The translations under genes were made by a program, and so were the position numbers. From positions 24,855-88,854 of the forward strand of contig JAAMXY010000290.1 in assembly GCA_019677205.1 (NCBI GenBank): a DNA stretch of 64,000 bases, written 5' to 3'. The stretch is from Pinguiococcus pyrenoidosus (lineage: Eukaryota; Sar; Pinguiophyceae; Pinguiochrysidales; Pinguiochrysidaceae). The notes under the pieces are model-generated. The model was not told the DNA's origin and made no database searches. It saw only the letters and a program-made list of their open reading frames with translations. Shown piece by piece: positions 1-10,015 of this stretch. Numbering within the stretch: position 1 is the first letter of the stretch; each line of letters starts with the position of its first letter.

Positions 1-1526
1 GAGACTGCAGGTGCTGCGGAACCTGCGTTTGCCGCCGCCGCCGCTGCCTCCGCTGCCTTGCCGTCGTCCTTCTCGGGGTTGTCCGCATGCCCGGACCTCG
101 GCGTCGTGCCCAGCACCTCGCTCCCCGCGGTCTCGACTTTGTGCTCGTTGCCGTTGCTCTGCGCCCGTCGGAGCGTGCGGGTCATATCCTGAGACCGTTC
201 TTCACCTTGCGGCGCCAGGGCGGCGGCGGTGTTCGGTCGCCGCGTGCTCTGATCGTTGAACTGCGTCGGCGTGGCCTGCTGGTTCTGGCCGGCGGCGGGA
301 ACGGAGGGCGGCACGGACCCCGAGGTCCCGTCCGCGACGGCCTCCCAGTCCCATACGAAGTCCTGATCTGCAAAGCCTTCCTCCTGATACAGATCTCGGA
401 AGAGGCCCCGCAGGTAGGTCATGTTGGGCTTGGCGTCGAACTTCAGGCTGCGGCAGTACGCGAGGTAGTCGGCGAACTGCGACGGCAGCCCGTCGCAGAG
501 CTGCTGCACGGACACCGCCTGCTTCTTCTCCAGAATCATGCGGTACTTCTTCTGCGCGTTTCTCGCCTTCAGCCCCTGCCACGGCAGGCCGCCCTTGAGG
601 AAATAAACTAATACGTAACCTATCGATTCCAGGTCGTCCCGCCTGCTCTGCTCGATGCCCAGGTGGTTGTTCACGCTGGCGTAGCGGGGCGTGCCCGTCA
701 AGCTCCTCCCGTCGCGGTGAGGAATGTGCTGCAGGGTCCGCGGATGCCGGTATCGCTTGCTAAGTCCGAAGTCGATGCAGTACACTAATCCCTGCTCCGC
801 GCTCCCCGGACATCCCGTCACGAAGTTGGCCGGCTTGATGTCGCGGTGAATCAAATGGCAGTTGTGCAGGGTCTCGACTCGCTCTAACATCTGATCTGCT
901 ATCTGTAGTACCGTGCGGAGGCTGAACCGCCGGCCACATTTGTTGAACTGGTCCTGCGGAGCGCAAAGGACCAAGCGAGGCAAAGGGAGGGGGGAAAAGG
1001 GGGAAAGGGGGGAAAACGAGACAGGCCGTTAGCATCACCTCTGAGCCGCTCTCCGTCACGGTCGTCCACTGCTCTCGAGGGGTGCGTGCTCCCTCGTTTC
1101 TGGCACTCTTCCACTTTGGACCGAGCAAGGCCCGAGTTGCCTTCCACAAACCGCGAGTTCCCGGGCGTTCTTCGTTTTGGCGAGGTGCTGACACCGCCTC
1201 ATCAAGTTGCGCGCCTCTTGGCGGCGTCTCTGGCGCTTGCGGCTCACCTCTAGTGACGGGCCCAGAAGCTCCATGACCATGACGTTGTAGTTCTCATGCG
1301 TCCCGAAGAAGAAGACCCGGCCGAAGCCGAGGCAGCCCAGCATCTCGCGGTAGACTTTGTACTCGTGACGCAGCTGCGGACAGCGCGCGCCATGCTTCTC
1401 GAACTTGATGGCCACCTTCTCGTTCGCCGCGGTCACGCCCAGGTAGATATCTCCGAAGGAGCCGCCACCCAGGCGCTTGCTTATCCGGTACTTGCCGTTG
1501 ATCCACACGGGGTTCCGACTGCTCAT
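1..1526 (-). CDS. Casein kinase 1 family Ser/Thr kinase, C-terminus cut by window edge
   Basis: Two exons: 1248-1526 (ATG at 1526) and 1-953, joined in phase 0 across a 294-nt intron (954-1247). The join restores the CK1 pattern GPSLE|DQFNKC. Seen: glycine loop LGGGSFGDIYLG, the lysine in VAIKFE, catalytic HRDIKPANF, CIDFGLSKRYR (DFG), then LTGTPRYASVNNHLGIEQ and RRDDLES, the CK1 hallmarks that replace the APE motif of other kinases. After about residue 290 the catalytic domain gives way to a low-complexity tail rich in Gln, Arg and Ala that is still open at base 1, so the stop is missing. CK1 enzymes phosphorylate pre-phosphorylated or acidic substrates in Wnt, clock, vesicle and DNA-repair pathways. 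The paralogue cannot be assigned here. Kinase identity is very secure; the start is the first Met before NPVWINGKYRISKRLGGG, as in CK1 delta/epsilon. Confidence 0.93.
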
Positions 1527-3521
1527 GTTGCCGTCTTTCGACGCCTCGCTGGCTACGGTCGACGCTCCTCAGCTGCGCTAGAGCCGCGCTGTCATATCCG
1601 CGCGCGCGCGCCACGCGTCACCAAACGGGTCGCCGAGTCGAGGTGGCGTCCGGAGGGGGCCACGCGCCGGCGCAGGTCTTTCTGCGCGGCGTGGAAAGCG
1701 CCTCCGATACGGACGAGCCCGGCCCGGACTCGCGGTCCACCGTGGTCGCGCGCCGCGCAGGCTTCCGATCGCCGCTCCTCGCGCGCCCTCGGCCTCAGAA
1801 AGTCGCCGAGCAGGGGGGTGGAACGCGGAGAAGTCCAGACGTGCGCGGAGACGCGCGCGCGGTGGAGCCGCTTCGGTGTCCTTCGGCGCCTCCTACTAAC
1901 CTCCGAAAGTAGTTTTACTAGAGGGGTCTCCAGCGGTTTCAGTTCGCGGTTGCTGGAGGCGCGCCTCGGGAGTTGTGTAACGTCCCGTGGTGGGGCACGC
2001 CGCCTGATTGGTGGAGCCGGCGGCGAGGAACCGTGGAACACGCGAAGCAAGCGGGTGCTGCACGTTCCTCGCGCGGGGATTGGCTGCGGCGTGATTTCTA
2101 CGACAGCTTATTCGCCCGGGCGTCGCACCACAAGGATGGGATTGGAGATTTGCAGAGGATGCACCTTCCATACGACAGGGACATCACAGGCGTATCTACC
2201 ATTGGCCCTTAGAGGCCCGCAGTATGCACAGAATTGCGCGGCCTCGTCAATCACCACCCCAGCCAATGAGAGGCGGTGGCGCGTGCGCGGAAGTGGCGTT
2301 GTCCCTGCTGCAAATGGCTCGCGCATCAGGATGTGCTGTCATTGTGCGTACGGAATTGGGCTGCACCCCAAGCCTCCGACACGCCTTCTTTCACACGCTG
2401 GCCAACGCATCCGCCGCCGTCAATCATGCCTCTCCCATTCTGCGTCGCGCCTGTGACGTGTTACATTCTGGACTTCAAGCCCCTCTCAAAGGCCTCACTC
2501 GCTTGGCTGGGCAGGCAGGTAGCTAGCTAGTGTAGCTAGTGGTGTAGCTAGCTGCTAGGTAGGTGCGAAGCTGCCTGGACGTTCAGGCACCAGGCAGCGC
2601 TCGGGGCAGCGTGCATGGGTCGGTCCGTGGGCCGTGGCGTGCGTGCGTGGGTCCGCGGGCCGTGGCGTGCGTGCGTCGCTGCCGCTCTAATCGTCTATCA
2701 TGTGACGTGCCATTCGATAGCTAGCTAGCTACACATTTGCTTGATCAAGTCAAGCAAGAAGGAAGTCAACTGGCTGCTTGCTTGAGCAAGCAACACAAAA
2801 ACTCGAAACTCAAAAAGCTCGCTGGTGTAAGAAACTCAGCCAGATTCAAACTCAAAGTCCCAACCGCCGGCCGGCGGGGCGGGGCCAGCCGACGTCGGTG
2901 CTGACGTCGCCGCGCATGATGTTTCCCCAGTTTCCTTCTCTTTCTCTGGCGGAATCCCCCGCTCTGCGAAGTCGGCCCGGTGGCTGGCAGGCCGAGCTGG
3001 CGTGTCCCAACTCCGTTTCGAACCGTTGCGGGGCTGGACGCTTGGTTGGGCGAAAGGCTACAGCGCATGTCTACATTTTCTACGAATGCCTGGCCGCGCA
3101 TTGGATACCCGCGTCATCGGTAGTTTCAGGGTGACGAAACCGGCTCGGCATTCGTTGGTTCAAAGCCGTGGAGGTCCGCCATTCGCGCTTTTCGTTGCTG
3201 TCCGCCTCCTATTCTGCGCTGTGCTTTGCCTTCCGAGCCCAGCCGAAGCTCCTCGAACCTTCCGGAATCGGCGCTCGCCCGCAAAACGCCGTCGGTTCGA
3301 ACGTGCGGCCAGACTCCGGAGCGATCGAACCCTCTTATCGAACCTGTTCCATGGCGAATTAGCACGAACTCCACTCCGTCTGGGTGGGGGACCAATCCAC
3401 ACTCGCGCAAACCCTCTAACACCGGCGCAGATTCGTCGCGCTCCCACGCACGCAGGGTACATCGCGCTCGCCGCGCTCTTCTCGCGGGTGACGTCGTCTG
3501 CAGCACGGAAGCGCTAGCAGC
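1527..3521. other. Intergenic, divergent promoter region
   Basis: About 2 kb between the divergent CK1 and plastid-protein genes. I see no convincing exon. The ORFs here are GC-driven and lack protein-like sequence or good splice joins. It holds several GCTAGCTAG-rich stretches (about 2515-2570 and 2718-2733), the 28-bp tandem repeat at 2622-2677, and CCAAT-like boxes. It should contain both promoters. Confidence 0.6.
2622..2677. repeat. 28-bp tandem repeat, two copies
   Basis: Two adjacent copies (2622-2649 and 2650-2677) of a GC-rich unit starting GGTCCGYGGGCCGTGGCG. They differ at one internal base and at the last base. The unit itself ends in GCGTGCGTG-type repeats. Non-coding. Confidence 0.85.
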
Positions 3522-4307
3522 ATGAAGAGCTTTGCGGTCGCGAGCGCGGCGCTCTGCGCCGCTGTCGCGCTTCTCCACGTCGACATGGTGTTCGCCTTTC
3601 GCCGGCTGCCCGTGAAGATGGCCGTGAGTGCGGCGCCGCCGCTCCAGGCCGCGCCGAGCAAGCCGAGGGACGCGGGGTGGGTGGTGGCGGCGGCGTCCAG
3701 ACACAACAGCGTGCTGCAGTCGCTGGACGCCGCTCTTCAAGACGTGAGCGCCAGAAGCCAGGGGGCCTCTCTGGCGCTGCTGCGCATCAGCGTGCCATAC
3801 GGCGCTGAGCCCGACGCGGCCCTGGCCGCTGCCGCCGTAGAGAAGGCGAGGGAAGGCCTGGAGCTCAAGGACGGCGCCATCCTGGGCCTCGTGACGCCCA
3901 TGAGAGATGCGGATGAGCACGTCGTGCGGATCAGCTTGGGCAACTTCCGCGACGCGGGCGCCAAGGTGTTCCACCTGGCGGCCGGACAGAGCCTGGACCG
4001 GCAGTCACAGCTCTTCGCGACCAACGAGGACAAGCGCCTGCTCCTGTACCCGCGCGAGGACTTCCTCGAGGACGGCATGGACGGCTTCCTGGATCGCATC
4101 TACCACACCGACCCAGGCGCGCATCCGCTGGGGGAGCCTGCCTGGGAAGAGGACGTGCTCTTCACCGCCGACCTGGCGACGGGGGAATTGACGATCTACG
4201 AAGAGGGGCTTTTGGGAGTGCAACTCGCGGCGGTGAACGACCTCGAGAAGAAGTGGCCCTGGTGGCAGCAGTCGCTGGTGCCAATGCTTAGATGGCTTGA
4301 TCGGTAG
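3522..4307 (+). CDS. Plastid-targeted protein of unknown function (bipartite leader)
   Basis: Single-exon ORF of 261 aa. Residues 1-25 form a signal peptide (MKS, then an Ala/Leu/Val-rich core) predicted to be cut before Phe in VFA|FRRLP. A Phe at +1 followed by a basic stretch is the ASAFAP-type transit signal of red-lineage complex plastids, so plastid import is inferred. The mature part (about 50-261) is soluble and looks alpha/beta, with VLQSLDAALQD, LALLRISVPYG, DGAILGLVTPM and VVRISLGNFRDAGAKVF, and ends in a tryptophan-rich WPWWQQSLVPMLRWL. No membrane segment follows the leader. I do not recognise the family. The ATG is the only one that yields a signal peptide. Confidence 0.8.
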   Translation: MKSFAVASAALCAAVALLHVDMVFAFRRLPVKMAVSAAPPLQAAPSKPRDAGWVVAAASRHNSVLQSLDAALQDVSARSQGASLALLRISVPYGAEPDAALAAAAVEKAREGLELKDGAILGLVTPMRDADEHVVRISLGNFRDAGAKVFHLAAGQSLDRQSQLFATNEDKRLLLYPREDFLEDGMDGFLDRIYHTDPGAHPLGEPAWEEDVLFTADLATGELTIYEEGLLGVQLAAVNDLEKKWPWWQQSLVPMLRWLDR

Positions 4308-4883
4308 CTCTGATTTTGGCCTGCCCTAGTGATGAAAGGAAAGAAAGGAGAGGAGACACGAGGCATGACCAGCTTGGTGCGGGGAGAAGGGTCCGTGGTG
4401 CGTGCGGGGGTACCTGGCTGAGTGGCTGTTCCCCCCTCGCTGCATATGTAACATTGCCTGTCGATAGTTCAGCAAGCGGAGCGGGCGGCATCAACGGCAG
4501 GCTGCTTCCTGAAGGAGCAGCCTGTGCGCATGGACGCCTTTTGAAGATCATAGTCTTGGTGCTTCTATTTTTGTTCTGTTCTGAAGTTGATGAATAAGCT
4601 GAAACAGATTTTGTCCCGTTGAAGCCGCGACTCGCTGTGCTGTTGAAGAGCACCCCATCTCTTGGTGCGCATCGCCTCGTCGCAAGCTTCCTCAATCGGG
4701 CCAACGAAGCACTTCACACGAGCACGCACAGAAGATGGTTCAGGAGGGGTACAGAAAGAAAAGCGAAGCAAACGTATCCCGAAGCAGTGTGATCAAGAGG
4801 AAGCTTCTTGCCTTCTCTTCGATCTACCTGGCCTCCGTGCTAAGAAGAGTAGCGGAACGCCCTCGTGTATGCAAAACCCGCCT
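4308..4883. other. Intergenic, convergent 3' ends
   Basis: About 575 bp between the stop of the plastid protein (+) and the stop of the small membrane protein (-). I found no supported gene, only short ORFs. It should carry both 3' UTRs and polyadenylation signals. Confidence 0.6.
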
Positions 4884-5705
4884 CTACATGGACTTCAGAT
4901 AAGTGGCGTGCCCACCAAAAGACTGCGCGGAAGGGACCGCCTGCTCGGCCGGGATGGTGGACGCAAGCAGCGGTTAGTCATCTCTGCCTGTACACCTACC
5001 TCTCAGAAAGACTAAGAACACCCCGACTTACCCGCATCTGAAACTCAGGTGTCGGTCGACCGCCTCCATGCGAATAGGCTGTCTGAGACAACATCACGGC
5101 GGTGGTCACGGACGGATGCGTATGCAGCGAAACCTCGTCACTGGATTGACTTGAGCGCCTCCGATAGTGGGTCGCCGGATGAGACCCAAGCGCGCCGTCG
5201 GAGACATACATCCTCCCGGTCTGCGCAAAATGCTGATCGAAGCCAAGTCCATCGGCGGATTGCCTTGAATGGGAAGCGCAGCAACCGGCGGACGGTCCGT
5301 ATGAGCCTTCGATGTCCCCAAAGTGCATCGGAAGATCGTCCTTCTTGTGCCTCTCTGTGATTTTCCCCCAGCATATGACGAGAAAGCGCGAAGACAAGGC
5401 ATGAGCAAACATTGCGCTTGGTGCGATAAACCAGGAACTTCTCACAACAAAGTTCGCAAGACGCTTCCACGGGGAGGGGGAGGATGAGACAACTCACACG
5501 GCAAGTATCACGCAACGCATGGAAGCATCGCAAGGGCTTTCGCGGCTTCGAGAGGTCTGGGGCACAGCTAGTTTCACGTCAGCTTACCGCCATCCCAGAA
5601 CGTCTTTGCGCTCCTCATGAAGGCTGCCGGAGACTGATTGCGCTGTGCGAGGAAGGCCACAGCTGTGACAACCACACCGAGGAGTAGAAAGAGAACCAGA
5701 ATCAT
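4884..5705 (-). CDS. Small single-pass membrane protein, unknown family
   Basis: Hidden gene rebuilt from three exons: 5588-5705, 5032-5354 and 4884-4940, 165 aa. Exon 1 ends at a good donor (GTAAGC) in phase 1, exon 2 at a consensus donor (GTAAGT) in phase 0, and the acceptors CACAG and GAGCAG restore the frame each time. The N-terminus (MILVLFLLLGVVVTAVAFLA) is one hydrophobic helix that could be a signal anchor or an uncleaved signal peptide. The rest is hydrophilic, rich in His, Ser and Gly, with no recognised domain. The introns (233 and 91 nt) fit those of neighbouring genes. No family is recognised. Support rests on three in-phase joins and the clean membrane helix. The last exon (19 codons) is the least certain. 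Confidence 0.5.
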
Positions 5706-6279
5706 CCCGAGAGCAACGTTTCGCGAGTCTTCGTGCTAGTTCGGAAGAAGAACCGCGTCGCTCATGCCCGCGTGGACACAGTCGCCCGCGCGGTGCGCAT
5801 CCGCCAGATCCGAATGCTGCAATTGAGACCACGAGCCGTGCCGGAGGTGCCGGTGAGTTTCAGAGTTACCGTCGAGGGAACGACAAGGTCTCTCGGAGGG
5901 CTCTGGTTTCGCGGACCTGCGATCTGCGATCTGCGATGTACCGTTCTGGATCGATAGTGCCGCTTCCGCCCCGGCGCTGCTTTCCGGAGTTTGCGGAGTT
6001 GTGTGCGACTTTCGAAGTTCTTTGGAGTGCAGCGACAACTTGGATGACACGGCTAGAAGGAGCGAAAGGAAAGCAGAGAGCGAACTATCGCCTCTTCGCT
6101 CACGGTGCCTGCTCCTCGATTCTTTGAGACCACAGCGTAGCATGAGACAACCAGAGACGTAACCTGGGAGCCAAGCCAAAACTTCAACTCCTGCAGCCGC
6201 AACGCCCAACCTCCAACGAACTGTGGCTGCTGCGGCTTCCCTCCTTCCAAAACCTTTTATTTTACGACCCGTGCCATAC
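5706..6279. other. Intergenic between two minus-strand genes
   Basis: About 570 bp between the PAH-protein stop and the start of the small membrane protein. No coding segment could be supported. It presumably holds the promoter of the membrane-protein gene and the 3' UTR of the PAH gene. Confidence 0.55.
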
Positions 6280-7021
6280 TCAGCTGCACTTTTGCTTCTT
6301 CCTAGAGCTCAAATAGGAAGGATCGGCGTCGTCGGAATCTTCCATGAAGGCATCCAGACCCAAGATAAGCTCCTTGTTGCCGGAGAACAGCTCTGCGATG
6401 CGACGCCGGATTTCTGATGACCCCGTTCCTTCGGACTCGTAGCTGGCTAGTAGCTCTAGGAACGCCTCGTAGACTTCGGGATTCCCTGCGTACTCCTTGC
6501 GGACCTGAAGGAGCAATGAAGAAACCCCGGTGTCAGGGGCGTGAAACGGACCCACGGGCTTCGTGCTAGTCAAGGTTCCTCGGCGGGGCTCTGCCTCGTT
6601 TCGCCTCCGCTCCAATCACGGATCCATTCGCAGGCATTTACCGCAGACCAGAGGCGGCAACGGAGCGAAAGACCGCCCAGAGAAGAAGACAGAAGCTGAA
6701 GCGGCGAACCTGCTCGACATATCCAAACGCTTCCGCCAAGACTTCCGTATTCGCCATGAGAGATGCGTCCGATGCCACGGTCAAGCAAGAGCTCCTGCGC
6801 TTTCTCAGGATCGATGGCGGCGCCTCGCCAGCGCGTCTGGTGGGGAAATCCCCAAGAACCTCCCGGACGGCGGCGCTGAAGACGGAGAGGTCTCCGGAGG
6901 GTTTCGGCAAGTGCGTCTCCGTCCATCCGTCACGGCCTCGCCGCTGGACAGCCGTATCCGACATGCCCACGAATATCAATCTTCTGTCCGGCCTCTGTCG
7001 CCGTTGGGGGAAGCGCTCCAT
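6280..7021 (-). CDS. Stand-alone PAH-domain (SIN3-like) protein
   Basis: Two exons, 6710-7021 and 6280-6504, joined in phase 0 across a 205-nt intron. The result is 178 aa, or 159 aa if Met at 6964 is used. The join rebuilds a paired amphipathic helix domain: EVLAEAFGYVEQ|VRKEYAG, then NPEVYEAFLELLASYES, RRRIAELFSGNKELILGLDAFM. This follows the SIN3 PAH layout (LxYLxxVK, PxVYxxFLxIM, F-K, LFxGHxxLIxxFNxFLP). SIN3 proteins normally carry three or four PAH domains plus an HDAC-interaction domain; here there is one near the C-terminus and nothing else. It may bind SID-type helices of repressors as a mini-adaptor (inference). The donor GTTCGC is non-consensus. The start is only 59 bp from EXO1, so the pair shares a promoter. 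Confidence 0.62.
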
Positions 7022-7080
7022 CTGTCACGATTTTCGCGCCAAAAGCGGGCTGCGGGCAAGCGAGCCCCGAATGCGGCAGC

Positions 7081-9270
7081 ATGGGCATCCAGGGCCTCCA
7101 CGCGCAGGTGGCGTCCTGGGGCCGCCGCCGCACCCTGGCGGAGTTCCGGGGCCTCACCGTGGCGGTGGACGCGCAGGCGTGGCTGTTCCGGGGCGTGTAC
7201 TCCTGCGCGAAGGACCTGGCGCTGGGCGCGCCCACGCTCGCCTACCTGAACTATGTGGTGCAGCGCGTGGAGTTGCTGCGCCGCTTCGGGGTGGCTTGTG
7301 TGCTGGTGTTCGATGGCCGGCGCTCGCCCATGAAGAAGGCCACGGCGGAGAGCCGCTCGCAGCGCCAGCAGGAGGAGCTCGCACGGGGCCGGGACGCGTT
7401 GCACCGCGGTCGCCTGGCGCGTGGTCGAGGCGAGTTTGTGCAGGCTGACATCCTGGAGAAGACGGCTGCTGATCACTTTGGCCGGGCGTGCAAGGTGACC
7501 GACGACATGGTGACCACCTGCATCGAGGCGCTCAAGGCTCGGACGGGGAGTCGAGTCGTGGTCGCGCCGTACGAGGCGGATGCGCAGCTGGCCATGCTGG
7601 TGTACGATGGCGTCGCGAGCGCCGTGGTGACAGAGGACAGTGACATCTTGGTGTACGCAGCCCTGTGCGCAGACGCGAGTCAGCGGAATGTGGACATTCC
7701 GCTGCTGACGAAGCTGGAGGGCGACGGCAGCCTCACGGAGATCCGATGGAGCGTGCAGCTGAAAGGCGCGGCGGTGACGCTGCGCAGCGCCGCCTCGGAC
7801 GAGCAGGAGAGCGCGGAGGATGACAAGGGCGCTGCGGAGGCGGAGAGCACGCGGTTCCTCAAGGCCCTCAAGTTCTTCAACGGACCGAATGGCGGTCGCC
7901 TGTTTCTGCAGGCCTGCATTCTCGCTGGGAGCGACTACTCCGAGTCCCTGCCCGGAATCGGCATCGTCGGAGCCGCGACGCTCGTGAACAAGTTCAAGAC
8001 GTTCCCCGATGATGCGCGCTTGGCCTCGATCGTGCGCTTCGTCAAGCGAGGCGCTGCCGCCAAGGAGAAGAAGCGCGGTTCCCCGAAAGCCTCGACCTTG
8101 AGACCGGAGGACGTTCCCGAAGACTACGCTGAGCAGCTGCGACGGGCAGAGATTGCCTTTCGGCAGCACCCAGTCTTCGTCGTCGACCAGGCCAGTGCAG
8201 CGGCGGGGCTGGGCTTCGCCTTCAAGGAGTGCCTGCACCTCGAGGACGCTTTGACCAGGGGCTTCGACGCCCGGCTCTCCTCGGTGCTCGCGGATCCCGA
8301 CCGTGTGCCTTCGATTGCCCCCGCCGAGGACGAGGACAAGGACAAGATCGACGGTGCCGCAGACGGTGATCTTGCCACCAAGATGGTCGACGCCTTTGCC
8401 GAGGGCGAGCAGGCGTCGCGGGAGGCTACCAAAAGGCCGGAGGAGTTCGGGCAGGTGGCGGGGCGCCTTCCGGATCGCTCCTGCGTGATGGAGGTCGCGG
8501 ACGGCGCCCTCGATCCGGACTCGCTAAAGCCGCGGCCCCCGCCGCTGATGGCGCTCAATCATCCCACCTACCTGTACAGCAAGGGGGTGAAGAAGAGGAT
8601 CCTGCAACCCAAGAAACTGCGCGGGAGAAAGGCCGAGGTGGACGAGAATGCTCTGACTCTCACCGAGGTGTGGGCGGCATCGGAAGAGGTGCAGATAGCG
8701 AGCTATCCAGGGACTGGCTCGGCTCTGCAGAGAGTATCCTATCAGCGCTCCAGCGTGATTGAAACCGTGAGGATGTCCGTCGAGGAGACGCGCGAAGCAG
8801 CCGCCCGGGGTTGCAATGAGGCCATGTCCCAGATTTTCAGCAAGCGCGCACCGCAGCAGCTACAGCAAAGTGGCGATAGTCGCGAGCTTCAGGCTCGCCT
8901 AGAGGAGTCTACACTACAAGCGAAGCAGCAGAAGCAAGTGCAGCCGCAGAATTCGAACCCTTTCGCAGTGGATGGGACGGTGACGGAGAAGGCAGTTCGA
9001 CAAGGTAGCATCTTGCAGAAACAGAAGCAGCAGCAGAAGCAGTCGACGGCTCTCCAATCCTCGCGCCGTGGGAAGGACGGGGCGATGACGAGGAGACCGC
9101 AAGTCTCGAAGGCAGGGGACCCGGCGCAGAAAAAGCGAAGGCTAGCCGCCTCGCTGGGTTCCGAGCTGGCCGCTCGCAAGAAGGGATCGGAGGAGAAGCA
9201 AGGTGGAAGCACTTCTGGAAAGAGGCAAGCTTCGCTCTCCGCAATGTTCAAGTCCAAGTCAATAGAGTGA
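7081..9270 (+). CDS. EXO1: Exonuclease 1, XPG/FEN family 5' nuclease
   Basis: Intronless, 729 aa. N-terminal XPG domain: MGIQGLHAQV start, VAVDAQAWL, LVFDGRRSPMKK. Internal domain: VVAPYEADAQLAML, AVVTEDSDILV and GSDYSESLPGIG, which supply the acidic metal ligands and the helix-hairpin-helix. The YSCAKDLALG segment and AEIAFRQHPVF identify the EXO1 branch rather than FEN1 or XPG. EXO1 resects 5' ends in mismatch repair, double-strand-break repair and meiosis. After about residue 430 the chain is disordered and rich in Lys and Gln. Near the C-terminus QASLSAMF (residues 716-723) fits the PCNA-binding PIP box (QxxLxx aromatic/Met then Phe), an alternative to the MLH1-binding motifs of animal EXO1. 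An intronless gene is unusual in this intron-bearing neighbourhood. Confidence 0.9.
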   Translation: MGIQGLHAQVASWGRRRTLAEFRGLTVAVDAQAWLFRGVYSCAKDLALGAPTLAYLNYVVQRVELLRRFGVACVLVFDGRRSPMKKATAESRSQRQQEELARGRDALHRGRLARGRGEFVQADILEKTAADHFGRACKVTDDMVTTCIEALKARTGSRVVVAPYEADAQLAMLVYDGVASAVVTEDSDILVYAALCADASQRNVDIPLLTKLEGDGSLTEIRWSVQLKGAAVTLRSAASDEQESAEDDKGAAEAESTRFLKALKFFNGPNGGRLFLQACILAGSDYSESLPGIGIVGAATLVNKFKTFPDDARLASIVRFVKRGAAAKEKKRGSPKASTLRPEDVPEDYAEQLRRAEIAFRQHPVFVVDQASAAAGLGFAFKECLHLEDALTRGFDARLSSVLADPDRVPSIAPAEDEDKDKIDGAADGDLATKMVDAFAEGEQASREATKRPEEFGQVAGRLPDRSCVMEVADGALDPDSLKPRPPPLMALNHPTYLYSKGVKKRILQPKKLRGRKAEVDENALTLTEVWAASEEVQIASYPGTGSALQRVSYQRSSVIETVRMSVEETREAAARGCNEAMSQIFSKRAPQQLQQSGDSRELQARLEESTLQAKQQKQVQPQNSNPFAVDGTVTEKAVRQGSILQKQKQQQKQSTALQSSRRGKDGAMTRRPQVSKAGDPAQKKRRLAASLGSELAARKKGSEEKQGGSTSGKRQASLSAMFKSKSIE

Positions 9271-10015
9271 GTTGGAGCGTGGTTCTCTTCTGTGTTGTTT
9301 GTCAGTCATGTATGACACCTAGCTTGTGTCTTTTTCCCCCACAAGCATTTGTGAATCGGAGCGAACATGCTCGCCAATCAAACGCTCAAGGTCAGTCAGT
9401 CTGGCCGATGTCCCTTCTTCCTTCTTCCTTCTTCCTTCTTCGTTCTTCTGCCTCGCCACTTCTGCCTCGCCACTTCCAGAGACGCCCACCACTCTCACAA
9501 GTGCAATAATAGTGGATGACCGAACGCGCACTTGGCGCCACACGAAGGTCGCGGAGGGCGGCAGGGAGGAGTCCAGGAGCGTCGCGGGAAAGTTGCGCGG
9601 CTGCCTGCTCCGTCGCTTGGATTGGCGGGATCTTCGATCCTTCTCGGGCTTCCACGAGAGGGCCAATCAAGCGCGCTTCTACGGTTGAATGGCGATGACT
9701 TCAGAATATTGTTCGGGCCATAGACGGGCAGAGACCAAGATGACGCACCAATGAAATCAAACGGATCATCGACCAACAAGCAACCCCACGCCAATCATCT
9801 TCATATTTAAATTATTTAGTATTTCATATTGACTCATAACATGGATATTGCTTAAAGTAAAACTTTCAAAACGTTCACAGTTCGTCTTCGTTCCCGCCAC
9901 AACTGCTCCTTCGGTCTCGGCGTTGGTGCTACAGCTCCCCAATCCACTCGAGCCTTCCCACGGGTCTCTCGGACGCGTCAAGCAAAGAGAGGCGGCCAGC
10001 GTTACAATCTCAAAG
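9271..10015. other. Intergenic spacer with pyrimidine repeats
   Basis: About 745 bp between two plus-strand genes with no supported exon. It contains the repeat block at 9414-9474 and an AT-rich stretch near 9795-9840 that stands out from the GC-rich background and probably lies in the promoter of the C2 gene. Confidence 0.55.
9414..9474. repeat. Pyrimidine microsatellite plus 14-bp duplication
   Basis: About four copies of the heptamer CTTCTTC (from about 9414) run into two direct copies of the 14-mer TTCTGCCTCGCCAC (about 9447-9474). The block is strand-asymmetric C/T-rich DNA. Confidence 0.8.

Noticed and set aside
1296-2456. 386-codon plus-strand frame crossing the CK1 start
   Set aside because: It overlaps CK1 exon 1 in antisense and then runs through GC-rich promoter DNA; the protein is Arg/Ser-rich with no pattern.
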